A DNA stretch of 64,000 nucleotides from Bradyrhizobium sp. 186 (GCF_023101685.1 NZ_CP082164.1:7068001-7132000), one strand, 5' to 3'; positions 24,434-36,216 are shown, counted from the first letter of the stretch. The notes: generated by a model from the sequence alone, not told the origin. A program made the numbers and translations.

Positions 24434-25762
24434 TCAAGATGGTTGGGGTTTTAGCCCTGCCGCCGCGTCGGAGCTAGCCACAACCGGCGGATGCCGGATG
24501 TGCCAGACGAGCGTACCGGCGAGGATGGCCGTGGCGATGAGGTTGTTGCCCCAGGCCTGGATGACATTGGGAAACCACGGCAGCGACAGCAGCATGAGGA
24601 ATCCAGCGATGCCGAGGGCGATCCAGGTTCCCAGGCGTACATTGGCTCGCTCGTCGAAGGCGGCGCGATGCATCAGCACCGTCATCGGCAGGAACAGCCA
24701 CATGAAGTAGTATTGCCGCGCCAAGGGCGAGGCCACCGTCATCAGGCAGAACAGGATGCCGAGCTCCTCCGCATCCGAGCGCGGCGTTCGCCGTGCTTGC
24801 TGTGGCATGGTCGCGACGAAGCCGAGCCCGAGCAACGCCGACAGCGCGAGCACGATCCAGTTCGCCGTCCTGTAATCGACGTCGATGACATTCATCGTGC
24901 GCGGCGGCTTGTTGGGATCTTCCTGATTGTAGTTGATCGGCCGGACCAGCCGGTGCGTGACCGCAATGAGGGACTGGTTGACCCACGACCAGTTCTGCTC
25001 GTCGCGCTGGCCAAAGCCCTTTTCCGAGCTCGTCCCGACCATGCCCTGATACCAGGTCGCAAGTTCGGCCGCGTTACGCTCGAAGCCGCGAATGGGCGCC
25101 GGCACGATATAGAGAAGGATGCCGATGAAGGCGATCGTGCTGAAAACGGCAGCCCACTTCCGCCGCCAGACCAGATACGGCAGCACGGCGATTGGAAACA
25201 CCTTGATGGCGCTGGCGAGCGCGAACAGGAAGCCCGCAAGCCAGGGCCGCTGACGCTGCAAGCTCCAGAAGCCGTAGAGCATCATCGCCAGCAGGACGAG
25301 GTTGGGCTGGCCAAGGTCGAACATGTCGAACACGAAGGTCACGGTGACCAGGGCCGGCAGCGCCTCCAGCCAAGGGCTGGGCCTGTGGCCCGAGCCGGTC
25401 ATGGCATTGGAGAGAATCCCCGTGTACCACCACGCCGCCGCATTCAGGATCGACAGGACGATGTAGAGCGGTATCTTGCCGAACCAGCTCGGGATCGCCA
25501 GCAGGATCGCCGGCAAAGGTGGATAGATGAACTCGAACTGCTGGCTGACATCGCTGGGATAGAGCGGTCCGCCTTGCAGTACCTGCTGCCCGGCCCAGTA
25601 CCACAGCGCATAGTCCTTGGTCTTGCCGTGCCCGAAGATCTCGGGAACGAGCACGTCGGCGGACAGGAGGACGCAGCAGGACAGGAAGAGAAGATCGAGC
25701 GGCGCGCGCAGAGACAGGGGACGGAGCGCGCCGAGTTTGGCAAAAAAGTCGGTTGAGGTCAC
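24434..25762 (-). CDS. GT87/DUF2029 family membrane glycosyltransferase
   Basis: A 442-residue polytopic membrane protein with about ten hydrophobic helices. An acidic loop typical of GT-C enzymes comes early (FGHGKTKDYALWYWAGQQVL), followed by PSDVSQQFEFIYPPLPAILL and the DUF2029-type FDMFDLGQPNLVLLAMMLYG. The characterised relatives are mycobacterial polyprenyl-phosphomannose-dependent mannosyltransferases. It is 39 bases upstream of the M20 peptidase gene on the same strand. Acceptor unknown; family call is by fold and motif resemblance. Confidence 0.78.
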   Translation of the reverse strand: MTSTDFFAKLGALRPLSLRAPLDLLFLSCCVLLSADVLVPEIFGHGKTKDYALWYWAGQQVLQGGPLYPSDVSQQFEFIYPPLPAILLAIPSWFGKIPLYIVLSILNAAAWWYTGILSNAMTGSGHRPSPWLEALPALVTVTFVFDMFDLGQPNLVLLAMMLYGFWSLQRQRPWLAGFLFALASAIKVFPIAVLPYLVWRRKWAAVFSTIAFIGILLYIVPAPIRGFERNAAELATWYQGMVGTSSEKGFGQRDEQNWSWVNQSLIAVTHRLVRPINYNQEDPNKPPRTMNVIDVDYRTANWIVLALSALLGLGFVATMPQQARRTPRSDAEELGILFCLMTVASPLARQYYFMWLFLPMTVLMHRAAFDERANVRLGTWIALGIAGFLMLLSLPWFPNVIQAWGNNLIATAILAGTLVWHIRHPPVVASSDAAAGLKPQPS

Positions 25763-25910
25763 AGTGTGGTCCAGCCAGGGGACATAGCACCTAGCAGACC
25801 CAGAGACGCTTGGAGAGCCCCCTCACCCGAATTTGTACATGTCACGCACCCGACCTCTTCCCGGAAGCGGTCGAGATTGCGGACGGATTGCCTCAAACAA
25901 GGCTTGCTGC

Positions 25911-27533
25911 CTACCTCCGCAGCAAGCCGCCGAGCGCACCGCGGACCAGAGTGCGGCCGATCGAGCCGCCGAGCTGACCACCGACCGATTTGCCAATATT
26001 GGCGGCCATCCCGCCGATCACCTGATTGGTGACCGATCGCGTCACGTCGCGCGCCATGACCTGGCCGGCCGACAAGCGGCCGCGCTTGACGTTGGTGCCG
26101 AAGATGGTGCCGACGATCGAGCCGATCTGGCCGAGGATGCCGCCGCCGCTTCCGCTCGCCGGACCGTCCGCGGTGACCGCGGTGCCGGCGATGCGCTTCT
26201 GAAGGATCTCGTAGGCGGATTCGGAGTCGACGGCGGTGTCGTATTTGCCCTTCACCGGGCTTGCATCCATGATCGCCTTGCGCTCCTCCGGCGTGATCGG
26301 CCCGATACGGGCCGATGGCGGCCGGATCATCACCCGCTCGACCATCGCCGGCGTGCCGTTGCCTTCGAGGAAGGACACCAGCGCCTCGCCCTTGCCGAGC
26401 TCCATGATCACCTTTGTGGTGTCGAGCTTCGGGTTGGGCCGGAAGGTCTGGGCTGCGGCGGCGACCGCCTTCTGGTCGCGCGGGGTGAAGGCGCGCAGCG
26501 CGTGCTGCACCCGGTTGCCCAATTGCCCGAGCACGCGATCGGGCACGTCGATCGGGTTCTGCGTCACGAAATAGACTCCGACGCCCTTGGAGCGGATCAA
26601 ACGCACCACCTGCTCGATCTTGTCCATCAGCGCCTTCGGCGCGTCGTTGAACAACAGATGCGCCTCGTCGAAGAAGAACACCAGCTTCGGCTTGGGCGGA
26701 TCGCCGGCCTCGGGCAGCTCCTCGAACAGCTCTGACAGCATCCAGAGCAGGAATGTCGCGTAAAGCCGTGGGCTCTGCATCAGCTTGTCGGCGACGAGGA
26801 TGTTGACCATGCCGCGGCCGTCACGGTCGGTCTTCATGAAATCCTTCAACGTCAGCGCCGGCTCGCCGAAGAATTTGGTGCCGCCCTGGTTCTCCAGCAC
26901 CAGGAGCTGGCGCTGGATAGTGCCGACGGTCGCCTTGGTGACGTTGCCGAACCCTTGCGCAGCCTTTCGGATCGGCGCTAGCGGATCTTCCGCTGCGTCC
27001 GCAGCCTTCTTTCCGCTGTCGGGCACGATCGCATCCAGCAACGCCCGCAAGTCCTTCATATCCAGGATCGGCAGACCGTTGTCGTCGGCGACGCGGAAGG
27101 CAACATTGAGCACGCCCTCCTGCACGTCGTTCAGATCGAGCATGCGCGCGAGCAGAAGCGGCCCCATCTCGGTGACGGTGGCCCGCACCGGGTGGCCCTG
27201 CTCGCCAAACACGTCCCAGAACACCGTCGAGAACTGGTCGGGCTGAAACGTCAGCCCCATCTCGGTGGCGCGCTTGACGATGAAATCCTTGGCTTCGCCG
27301 ACCTCGGAGATGCCGGAGAGGTCGCCCTTGATATCGGCGGCGAAGACCGGAACACCGGCGCGCGCAAATCCTTCTGCCATGACTTGCAGCGACACCGTCT
27401 TGCCGGTTCCGGTTGCACCGGTGACAAGGCCGTGGCGATTGGCGAGCGCCAGCGTCAGCCAAGCCTGCTCATTTCCCTTGCCGACGAAGATCCTGTCGTC
27501 GATGTCGCCGAGCTTGCTGTCCTGTGCCGTCAT
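25911..27533 (-). CDS. HerA-like/DUF853 ATPase
   Basis: A 540-residue P-loop ATPase of the DUF853 family, related to the HerA/FtsK helicase superfamily. Walker A is GATGTGKT (residues 39-46) and the Walker B-like segment is [20 protein letters not shown]. The region [20 protein letters not shown] is typical of the family, and the C-terminus has Gly-rich segments ([40 protein letters not shown]). Function in bacteria is not established. It is not next to a nuclease gene such as nurA, so a defence or repair pairing is not indicated. Confidence 0.9.
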   Translation of the reverse strand: MTAQDSKLGDIDDRIFVGKGNEQAWLTLALANRHGLVTGATGTGKTVSLQVMAEGFARAGVPVFAADIKGDLSGISEVGEAKDFIVKRATEMGLTFQPDQFSTVFWDVFGEQGHPVRATVTEMGPLLLARMLDLNDVQEGVLNVAFRVADDNGLPILDMKDLRALLDAIVPDSGKKAADAAEDPLAPIRKAAQGFGNVTKATVGTIQRQLLVLENQGGTKFFGEPALTLKDFMKTDRDGRGMVNILVADKLMQSPRLYATFLLWMLSELFEELPEAGDPPKPKLVFFFDEAHLLFNDAPKALMDKIEQVVRLIRSKGVGVYFVTQNPIDVPDRVLGQLGNRVQHALRAFTPRDQKAVAAAAQTFRPNPKLDTTKVIMELGKGEALVSFLEGNGTPAMVERVMIRPPSARIGPITPEERKAIMDASPVKGKYDTAVDSESAYEILQKRIAGTAVTADGPASGSGGGILGQIGSIVGTIFGTNVKRGRLSAGQVMARDVTRSVTNQVIGGMAANIGKSVGGQLGGSIGRTLVRGALGGLLRR

Positions 27534-27884
27534 TTATTGTCTCTGATCTCTCTGCGGTGTTTCGCGTATCGAAATTCGCGTGCTCCAGTTCCGTAGTTTA
27601 ACGCATGTTGCGCACCGATTGAAACCGTTCAACGCGACCTGGACACGCGACATTGTCGGAGAACGAGCGAATGACATCCGCCGAAAGTGGGAGCGACGCG
27701 TTCGCACCGCGGCAATTTTTCAATGATTTCGTCTCCGCTCTTGCATCGCTGCAACACTTCTCGCGCGTTCGAGAGTGAATCGCCCGGTCGCGTGCGTTCA
27801 TCGCTTGTATTTCACATCACACCGGCTCAAGATCATTTTTCGAAAGTAATACTCCGGCGTGCAAACCGGCTGAGGGGCGGGCTT
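27534..27884. other. Intergenic region, no gene seen
   Basis: This is the divergent region between the DUF853 ATPase and the small protein at 27885. Open frames here have no family resemblance and poor codon use. No convincing promoter, terminator or long repeat was found. Confidence 0.45.
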
Positions 27885-28250
27885 ATGGACGAGCTGATCG
27901 GACGGCTGGCAACAAACGCCAGCATAGATAGTGCTGTCGCTGAAAAGACCGTCGGCATTATCCTGGGCTTCCTCCGCAACGAGGGTCCTTCCGACAGCGT
28001 CGAGGTCCTGATCGACCAGATCCCAGGTGCAGAAGCGGCGATCGAGGCGTCCAAGAGCGCCGGCGGTCTGTCGCGGCTGATGGGCGGCGGCCTGATGGCC
28101 GTCGGCACGCGCCTGATGGGCCTGGGGCTCGGCATGTCCGACATTCAAAGAGTCGCCCGTGAACTTTTTCGCTTCGGCCGAGACAAAATCGGAGCGGATC
28201 AGATGGGCAAGATCATCGCGGGGACGCCGGGCCTCAGCCAATTCGCCTGA
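27885..28250 (+). CDS. Small helical protein (DUF2267/DUF2780-like)
   Basis: The start is ATG 27885 (MDELIGRLATNASIDSAVAE) with GAGGGG upstream; the longer frame before it lacks resemblance. The 121-residue product is helical with a Gly/Met-rich middle (RLMGGGLMAVGTRLMGLGLG) and a C-terminal QRVARELFRFGRDKIGADQM. The N-terminal half (VGIILGFLRNEGPSDSVEVL) recalls small helical families such as DUF2267 or DUF2780. Function unknown. It is followed 24 bases later by the DUF4332 gene and probably shares a transcript. Confidence 0.75.
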   Translation: MDELIGRLATNASIDSAVAEKTVGIILGFLRNEGPSDSVEVLIDQIPGAEAAIEASKSAGGLSRLMGGGLMAVGTRLMGLGLGMSDIQRVARELFRFGRDKIGADQMGKIIAGTPGLSQFA

Positions 28251-28274
28251 AGCGCGCATTTCATACCGAGTATC

Positions 28275-28682
28275 ATGACATATCCGATCTCCGAGATTGA
28301 CGGCCTGCCCGCCTTTGCCGCCGGCAAGTTGAAGGCGCAGGGTCTCCGCACCACCGATGCGCTGCTCGAGGCGGCCAGCACGGTGAAGGGGCGCAAGGCG
28401 CTCTCCGCCAAGACCGGCATCAGCGAGCAGCTGCTGCTGGAATGGGCCAACGTCTCCGACTACATGCGCATTCCCGGCATGGGCAAGGCCAAGGTCGGCC
28501 TGGTCCGCGCCGCCGGTGTCACAACCGTGCGCGAGCTCTCCTATCGAAACCCGGCAAGGCTCGCCCAGAGCATGCGGGAAGCCAACGAGAAGAAGAAGCT
28601 CGTCCGCATCCTGCCCTCGGAGAAGTCGGTCGGCGACATCATCGCCAAGGCGAAGAAGCTGCCGCCGAAGATCACGTATTAG
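28275..28682 (+). CDS. DUF4332 domain protein (helix-hairpin-helix type)
   Basis: A 135-residue protein of the DUF4332 family. Two helix-hairpin-helix-like units are visible: ISEIDGLPAFAAGKLKAQGL and YMRIPGMGKAKVGLVRAAGV. The C-terminal half is basic (NEKKKLVRILPSEKSVGDII). HhH motifs usually bind DNA or RNA without sequence preference or mediate protein contacts; the role of this family is unknown. It lies between the small helical gene and a palindromic repeat that separates it from folP. Confidence 0.88.
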   Translation: MTYPISEIDGLPAFAAGKLKAQGLRTTDALLEAASTVKGRKALSAKTGISEQLLLEWANVSDYMRIPGMGKAKVGLVRAAGVTTVRELSYRNPARLAQSMREANEKKKLVRILPSEKSVGDIIAKAKKLPPKITY

Positions 28683-28765
28683 GGTTGCTCGCCGCATACG
28701 AATTGCCGCGCTACTCTCTCGGCATCGTTTTGCCCGATGGACAACAATGCATCCCCCAACTCCGC

Positions 28766-28870
28766 CGTCATACCCCGCGAAAGCGGGGTATCCAGTACGC
28801 CGCGGCTCCTCCGTATCGCGGCACTGTCTCTGGAATACTGGATTGCCCGCTTTCGCGGGCAATGACAGCG
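28766..28870. repeat. 105-bp palindromic intergenic repeat
   Basis: A left arm beginning CGTCATACCCCGCGAAAGCG and a right arm ending GCGGGCAATGACAGCG are imperfect inverted copies over about 32 bases each. Each arm has its own small hairpin (CCCCGC-GAAA-GCGGGG and CCCGC-TTTC-GCGGG), and both carry the shared TCCAGTA / TACTGGA segment. It sits between the DUF4332 gene and folP and is of the type repeated many times in Bradyrhizobium genomes, as I remember. Confidence 0.8.
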
Positions 28871-28954
28871 AGGGTGTGCGACGCCGTGCCCAAACGCTGG
28901 CAACCCACCCCTCCCGTCTTGACTCCCCCTTCCCGACCGCGCAAAGCCACCGGC

Positions 28955-29815
28955 ATGAATGCCTCGCCCTCCCCATCCGTCGCATCGGCCGGCTCGGTCG
29001 GGCCCGACGTGCTGCGGACGCTGCTGGAACGGCCGATTCCGGCTGTGATGGGCGTGCTCAACATAACCCCGGATTCCTTTTCCGACGGCGGGCAGTTCAT
29101 CGCCCCCGATCAGGCGCTGGTGCGGGCGCGGGCCATGATCGCCGCGGGCGTCGACATCATCGACATCGGCGCCGAGTCCACGCGGCCCTACAAGGGTGCC
29201 CGGCCGGTCACGGCGGACGACGAGCTCGCCCGGCTGAAGCCGGTGCTGGCTGATGTGGTGGCGCTCGGCGGGCCCGTCTCGATCGACAGCATGAAGGCGG
29301 AGGTCGTGGCTTTCGCGCTCGACCAGGGTGCTGCAATCGCCAACGACGTCTGGGGCTTGCAACGCGATGCCGGCATGGCGCCGTTGGTTGCCGCGAAAGG
29401 CGTGCCTGTCATCGTCATGCACAACCGCGACAGTGTCGATCCCGCCATCGACATCATCGCGGATATGAAAGCATTCTTTCAGCGTTCCCTCGACATCGCC
29501 GCAAAGGCCGGCATCGCGCGCGACAAAATCGTGCTCGATCCCGGCGTCGGCTTCGGCAAGACCGCCGAGCAGAGCATGACCGCGCTGGCGCGGCTCCGTG
29601 AATTCGACACGTTCGGCCTGCCGATCCTGGTCGGCGCGTCGCGCAAGCGCTTCATCGCCTCGGTGTCGCCGTCGGAGCCGAACGAACGGCTCGCCGGCTC
29701 GATCGCCGCGCACCTGATTGCCGCGCAGCGCGGCGCCAGGATCATCCGGACCCATGACGTCGCTGAAACCTTGCAGGCCCTGCGGGTGGCGCATGCAATC
29801 GAGAGCAAGCAATGA
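28955..29815 (+). CDS. folP: Dihydropteroate synthase
   Basis: A 286-residue dihydropteroate synthase that joins p-aminobenzoate to 7,8-dihydropterin pyrophosphate in folate synthesis, the target of sulfonamides. Signatures are VMGVLNITPDSFSDGG, IIDIGAESTRPYKGARPVTA, the VLDPGVGFGKT loop and GASRKRFI. The start is ATG 28955 (MNASPSPSVASAGSVGPDVL); the upstream open frame runs through the palindromic repeat and is not coding. It overlaps folB by four bases (ATGA), forming a compact folP-folB-folK operon. Confidence 0.97.
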   Translation: MNASPSPSVASAGSVGPDVLRTLLERPIPAVMGVLNITPDSFSDGGQFIAPDQALVRARAMIAAGVDIIDIGAESTRPYKGARPVTADDELARLKPVLADVVALGGPVSIDSMKAEVVAFALDQGAAIANDVWGLQRDAGMAPLVAAKGVPVIVMHNRDSVDPAIDIIADMKAFFQRSLDIAAKAGIARDKIVLDPGVGFGKTAEQSMTALARLREFDTFGLPILVGASRKRFIASVSPSEPNERLAGSIAAHLIAAQRGARIIRTHDVAETLQALRVAHAIESKQ

Positions 29816-30180
29816 CCGATACGATCTTCGTGACCGGCCTGTCGATCCATGCTCGCCACGGCGTGATGGATCACGAAACCGAAGTCGGCCAGCGTTTTGT
29901 CATTGATCTCGAACTCTATACCGACCTGTCGGAGCCTTCGCGCACCGACCGGCTCGCCGATACCGTGTCTTACGCCGAAGTGGTGGCGACCACGACGGCG
30001 GCGTTCAAGAACACCAACTACAAGCTTTTGGAGCGCGCGGCCGGCGCGGTGGCCGACGCCATCCTGTCGCACTTCCCGCGCATCCGCGCGGTCAAGATCA
30101 CCGTGCACAAGCCGCATGCGCCGATCGCCGCGATCTTCGACGATGTCGGCATCATGCTGACGCGCTCGCGGCAACCCTGA
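29812..30180 (+). CDS. folB: Dihydroneopterin aldolase
   Basis: A 122-residue FolB that converts 7,8-dihydroneopterin to 6-hydroxymethyl-dihydropterin and glycolaldehyde. Recognisable parts are GLSIHARHGVMDHETEVGQR with the active-site Glu, DRLADTVSYAEVVATTTAAF and the Lys in IRAVKITVHKPHAPI. The start codon overlaps the folP stop. Gene order folP-folB-folK follows the biochemical pathway in part and is common in rhizobia. Confidence 0.96.
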   Translation: MTDTIFVTGLSIHARHGVMDHETEVGQRFVIDLELYTDLSEPSRTDRLADTVSYAEVVATTTAAFKNTNYKLLERAAGAVADAILSHFPRIRAVKITVHKPHAPIAAIFDDVGIMLTRSRQP

Positions 30181-30181
30181 C

Positions 30182-30673
30182 ATGGCGAGCGCGCTGATCG
30201 CACTCGGCGGCAATGTCGGCGATGTCCGCGCGACGTTTGGGAAGGCGATCGCGCATATTTGCGGCATGACGCAGGGCGTGCTGATCGCGCGGTCGTCGGA
30301 CTATACGACTCCACCCTGGGGCGACGAGGACCAGGCTCCCTTCATCAACGCCTGCATCGAGATCGAGACCAACCTCGATCCGCACGCGCTGCTGTTCGTG
30401 ATGCAGAAGGTCGAGCAGAAATTCGGCCGCACCCGGGACAAGGAGCGGCGCTGGGGACCGCGCACGCTCGATCTCGACATGATCGCCTATGACGATGTCA
30501 GCTTGCAAAAGCCCGACCTGACCTTGCCGCACCCGCGCCTGTTCGAGCGCGCCTTCGTGCTGGTGCCGCTGGCCGAGATCGCGCCCGACCGCGTGATCGG
30601 CGGCACCCGCGTTCGTGACGGGCTCGCCAGCGTCTCGACGCAAGGCATTGAGCGGCTTCCGGATACCGGTTAA
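30182..30673 (+). CDS. folK: 2-amino-4-hydroxy-6-hydroxymethyldihydropteridine pyrophosphokinase
   Basis: A 163-residue HPPK, which pyrophosphorylates 6-hydroxymethyl-dihydropterin to make the FolP substrate. Typical segments are SALIALGGNVGDVRATFGKA, YTTPPWGDEDQAPFINACIE and the signature RRWGPRTLDLDMIAYDD. It begins one base after the folB stop. The operon ends here; an 81-base gap precedes the methylmalonyl-CoA mutase genes. Confidence 0.96.
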   Translation: MASALIALGGNVGDVRATFGKAIAHICGMTQGVLIARSSDYTTPPWGDEDQAPFINACIEIETNLDPHALLFVMQKVEQKFGRTRDKERRWGPRTLDLDMIAYDDVSLQKPDLTLPHPRLFERAFVLVPLAEIAPDRVIGGTRVRDGLASVSTQGIERLPDTG

Positions 30674-30754
30674 CCAAAAACAACCGTTTGCAGGGCGCGC
30701 CGGCCGTGGCAATTTCGCCGCCGAACAACAAGATTTTTGGGAGCCCCTCGCCGC

Positions 30755-32626
30755 ATGACCTCCGTGACTGACGATCTGCCGCTGGCGGCCGATTTTCCCA
30801 AGGCAACGGTCGAAGACTGGCGCAAGCTGGTCGATGGCGTGCTGAAGGGCGCGCCGTTCGAGAAGCTGGTCGGCAAGACCTATGACGGGGTGAGGATCGA
30901 TCCGCTCTATCCGCGCGCCAAAGGCGTTGCGCCGGTGGTGGGACGGCCTGCGGCTGCGCCGTGGCAGATCGTGCAGCGGATCGACCATCCCGACGCGGCG
31001 GCCGCGAATACGCAGGCGCTGACCGATCTCGAGAATGGCGCGACGGGTCTCGCGCTGGTGTTTGCCGGCGGCAATGGCAGCCATGGCTTCGGCCTGGAAC
31101 CGACGGCCGACGCGGTCGCAAGAATTTTGAAGGACATCCATCTTGATGCCGGCATCGGCATCGAGCTCCAGATCGGTCCACAGTCGCGGATGGCCGCGAT
31201 CCATGTCGCGGAATATGTGAAGAGCAACGGCATCGATCCCGCCGCCTGCGACATCCGCTTCGGGCTCGATCCGCTCGCGGCGGGTGCGGTGTGGGGCCAC
31301 AGCCCTTATACCTGGGAAGAGATCGTTTCTGCCGTCACCGGCGGCATCAAGGGCCTCGCCGCGCTCGGCTTCAAGGGGCCGTTTGCGTCCGCCGACGGGC
31401 GCGTGATCCACGATGCCGGCGGATCTGAGGTGCAGGAGCTCGCCTTCGTGCTCGCCTGCGGCGTCGCGTATTTGCGCGCAATTGAAGGTGCCGGTGTTCC
31501 GCTGGAGCAGGCACAGGGCATGGTCTATGCGCGGCTTGCCGCGGATGCCGATCAGTTTCTGACCATGGCAAAGTTCCGCGCACTGCGGCTGCTGTGGGCG
31601 CGTGTCGAGACCGCCTGCGGTCTGACACCCAAGCCGCTGTTCATCGCCGCCGATACCGCCTGGCGCATGCTGACGCAGCGCGATCCCTACGTGAACATGC
31701 TGCGCGCGACCATCGCGACGTTCGCGGCGGGACTCGCCGGCGCCAATGCGATCACGGTGCTGCCGCACACGCTGGCGCTCGGGCTGCCCGACCCCTTCGC
31801 GCGGCGCGTGGCGCGCAACACGCAGCTTCTGCTGCTGGAAGAAAGCAACCTCGCCAAGGTCAGCGATCCCGCGGCCGGCGCGGGCGGCATCGAAACGCTC
31901 ACCGCGCAGCTCTGCGAAGCGGCCTGGGCGCTGTTTCAGGAGAGCGAGAAAGGCGGCGGGGCCTTCACCGCGCTCCAGCAAGGCGTGTTCCAGAGCAAGG
32001 TCGCCGCCACGCGCAAGGCACGGGAGGCCAACATCGCAAAGCGCCGCGAGGTGCTGACCGGCGCCAGCGAGTTTCCGAACCTGCATGAGCGCGAGACGGC
32101 GGTGCTGACGGCGACGCCGATTGAGCTCGCACCTTACGGTGAGCAAAAATACAGTTTCGATGCGCTGCCGCCGATCCGGCTCGCGGAACCGTTCGAGGCC
32201 TTGCGCGACAAATCCGACGCAACGCTGAAGGCGCGCGGCGCGCGGCCAGAAGTGTTTTTGGCCAATCTCGGCACAGCCGCCGATTTCACCGCACGCGCGA
32301 CCTTCGCAAAAAGCTTCTTCGAGGCCGGCGGCATTTTGGCCGTCGATAGCGAGGGATTTGCCGATCCGGCCACGCTCGTAGCCGCCTTCAAAACCTCCGG
32401 CGCGGAACTCGCCTGCCTTTGTTCCAGCGACAAGGTCTATGCCGCCCAGGCGGAAGCTGCCGCGCAGGCCCTGCAAGCGGCCGGCGCGCGACATATCTAT
32501 CTGGCAGGCCGCCCGGCCGAGGCCGAGGCGGCGCTGCGTGCAGCCGGCGTCACCGGCTTCGTCTCCGCCGGTGGCGATGCGCTTGCGACGCTGCAGGACG
32601 CCTATCGACGGATGGAGCAGCCATGA
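30755..32626 (+). CDS. mutA: Methylmalonyl-CoA mutase small (non-catalytic) subunit
   Basis: A 623-residue small subunit of the heterodimeric adenosylcobalamin-dependent mutase. The start is ATG 30755 (MTSVTDDLPLAADFPKATVE). The TIM-barrel part carries FEKLVGKTYDGVRIDPLYPR and GFGLEPTADAVARIL, and the C-terminal domain has the B12-domain fold but lacks the cobalamin-binding DxHxxG (the equivalent region reads FLANLGTAADFTARATF), as expected for the small subunit. With MutB it interconverts methylmalonyl-CoA and succinyl-CoA. Its stop overlaps the ATG of the GFA gene (ATGA). Confidence 0.95.
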   Translation: MTSVTDDLPLAADFPKATVEDWRKLVDGVLKGAPFEKLVGKTYDGVRIDPLYPRAKGVAPVVGRPAAAPWQIVQRIDHPDAAAANTQALTDLENGATGLALVFAGGNGSHGFGLEPTADAVARILKDIHLDAGIGIELQIGPQSRMAAIHVAEYVKSNGIDPAACDIRFGLDPLAAGAVWGHSPYTWEEIVSAVTGGIKGLAALGFKGPFASADGRVIHDAGGSEVQELAFVLACGVAYLRAIEGAGVPLEQAQGMVYARLAADADQFLTMAKFRALRLLWARVETACGLTPKPLFIAADTAWRMLTQRDPYVNMLRATIATFAAGLAGANAITVLPHTLALGLPDPFARRVARNTQLLLLEESNLAKVSDPAAGAGGIETLTAQLCEAAWALFQESEKGGGAFTALQQGVFQSKVAATRKAREANIAKRREVLTGASEFPNLHERETAVLTATPIELAPYGEQKYSFDALPPIRLAEPFEALRDKSDATLKARGARPEVFLANLGTAADFTARATFAKSFFEAGGILAVDSEGFADPATLVAAFKTSGAELACLCSSDKVYAAQAEAAAQALQAAGARHIYLAGRPAEAEAALRAAGVTGFVSAGGDALATLQDAYRRMEQP

Positions 32627-33087
32627 CGGAAGCAGGCAAACCCGTTCTCACCGGCGGCTGCCAATGCGGCGCGGTCCGCTTTGCGCTGACGGCAGCACCG
32701 TACAAGGTTTCGATCTGTCACTGCCGAATGTGCCAGAAGGCGAGCGGCGCGCCGTTCGCCTCGTTCGCGGACATCAACCGGACGGATTTTTCCTGGACCA
32801 AGGGACAGCCGTCGTTCTTCCGCTCCTCCTCGATTGCCGATCGCGGCTATTGCGCCGCCTGCGGCACACCGCTGAGCTTCGGCCGCATCGACGGCGAGCG
32901 GATCGAGATCATGACGGGCGCCTTCGACCTGCCCGACCGGCTGGTGCCGACCCGTCAATACGGAACCGAGTCCCGCCTCGGCTGGGTGGTCGGGATCTCC
33001 AATTTGCCGAGCCAGACCACGCAGCAGAATTACGGGCCGGAGAAGATGGCGACCATCGTCAGCCATCAGCATCCGGACCATGACTGA
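32623..33087 (+). CDS. GFA-family zinc protein between mutA and mutB
   Basis: A 154-residue protein of the GFA (glutathione-dependent formaldehyde-activating enzyme-like, DUF636/CENP-V) fold. Zinc-binding cysteines are visible: C13 and C15 in GGCQCGAVRF, C32, C34 and C37 in ICHCRMCQKASGAPF, and C77 and C80 in YCAACGTPLSF. It starts inside the mutA stop (ATGA overlap) and ends 36 bases before mutB, so it is co-translated with the mutase small subunit. Most members are uncharacterised, and formaldehyde activity should not be assumed. A link to mutase function is inferred from position only. Confidence 0.92.
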   Translation: MTEAGKPVLTGGCQCGAVRFALTAAPYKVSICHCRMCQKASGAPFASFADINRTDFSWTKGQPSFFRSSSIADRGYCAACGTPLSFGRIDGERIEIMTGAFDLPDRLVPTRQYGTESRLGWVVGISNLPSQTTQQNYGPEKMATIVSHQHPDHD

Positions 33088-33123
33088 GCGTCTCATACGC
33101 TCACCTATGATATGGTTGGAACC

Positions 33124-35280
<2,157 letters not shown>

Positions 35281-35281
35281 C

Positions 35282-36216
35282 TTGGAAAAAGTCGAAACAA
35301 CTCCCTGGCATTCAGACGACAATATTGAGCGCTATAACTCGCTCTTTCCTGTGCTGCCCGATTTTATTGCCCATTACACAGTTGGACTTAAGCACGGCGA
35401 GAGCATCGGTCTATTGGGTACCCATTCACTTAGATTGTGGAGAGATCTACAGGCAGTTCTGGTCGCTGATCAGTCGATCTTAGCTTCGCTTATGCGAGAA
35501 AGCGACATACCGATGATAGCAAACAGTCGCGCTGGCTGGGACTGACTGAGACAATCGACACAATCTATAGCGCAGGCCGAGAAGGCTTTGGTTGGTATAT
35601 ATCGACTGAGCGCGATCACATTCCGAAGAATGACCAATCGTTCCGGGGTCATGCAGTCAATTTCTTTTATCGAAACCTCGGCGCTCTCGATGCTGCAAAG
35701 CGTTTGGCTGATCTGGGCTACCTGTGTGAGGTCGCAAATATTCTAAGACCAGCATTGGAGCAATTTGCGTATTGCTCAAAATTGGCGACACACAACGGGA
35801 CCGAAAACTTTCGAGACATCAAGCCGATCCAGTGCATCAACCATTTGAAGACTTTCGTGCCCGCCTCAGGGCACCTGTATGGTCTCATGTCGAAGTACAC
35901 CCACTTTGAATATGATCATCATACCCACTTTTTCACCTACTCAAAAGACGAGGTCCTGACGATACAAAGAGGGCCAGTTCTCCGCGCCTATTCCACGCAT
36001 CTGCTCTTCATAACGATGGCATGTGTTGCGAAGTACGTGCTCGCTGTATCAGCGGTTCAGTTTGAGAAAATTCCAGAATCAGTCCGTCAGCTAGATATCT
36101 TTATAGAGAGAATAAATCGCTACTCGGATGAAGTCTGTCTGATGCTTCCGCGTGACACAGTGCTGGCGAGCATGGATATCTTGCTTCAAAAGATCATTCG
36201 AAACCAAGCTGGCTAG
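35282..36216 (+). pseudogene. Frameshifted acquired gene, hypothetical
   Basis: One frame runs from TTG 35282 (LEKVETTPWHSDDNIERYNS) to a stop at 35545, and a second, one base off, is open from 35470 to the stop at 36216 (WLGLTETIDTIYSAGREGFG, then LRPALEQFAYCSKLATHNGT). Both have similar AT-rich codon use and join sensibly if one base is lost or gained between about 35500 and 35540. The intact product would be near 310 residues, helical, with no recognised domain. GGAG lies just before TTG 35282, overlapping the end of mutB. A sequencing error is possible; no classical slippery heptamer was found. The low GC content suggests horizontal origin. Confidence 0.65.

Noticed and set aside
25911..27533. 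HerA-like ATPase as part of a HerA-based antiphage system
   Set aside because: No nuclease, SIR2-like or DUF4297-like partner is adjacent; the gene has the stand-alone DUF853 type.
30152..32494. A 780-codon open frame on the minus strand opposite folK and mutA
   Set aside because: It is antisense to two well-identified genes, has Arg/Gly/His-rich composition typical of shadow frames in GC-rich DNA, and shows no family resemblance.
35500..35545. Programmed -1 frameshifting in the gene after mutB
   Set aside because: No X-XXY-YYZ slippery heptamer or downstream stem was found in the only window where the frames can join; a mutation or sequencing error is simpler.
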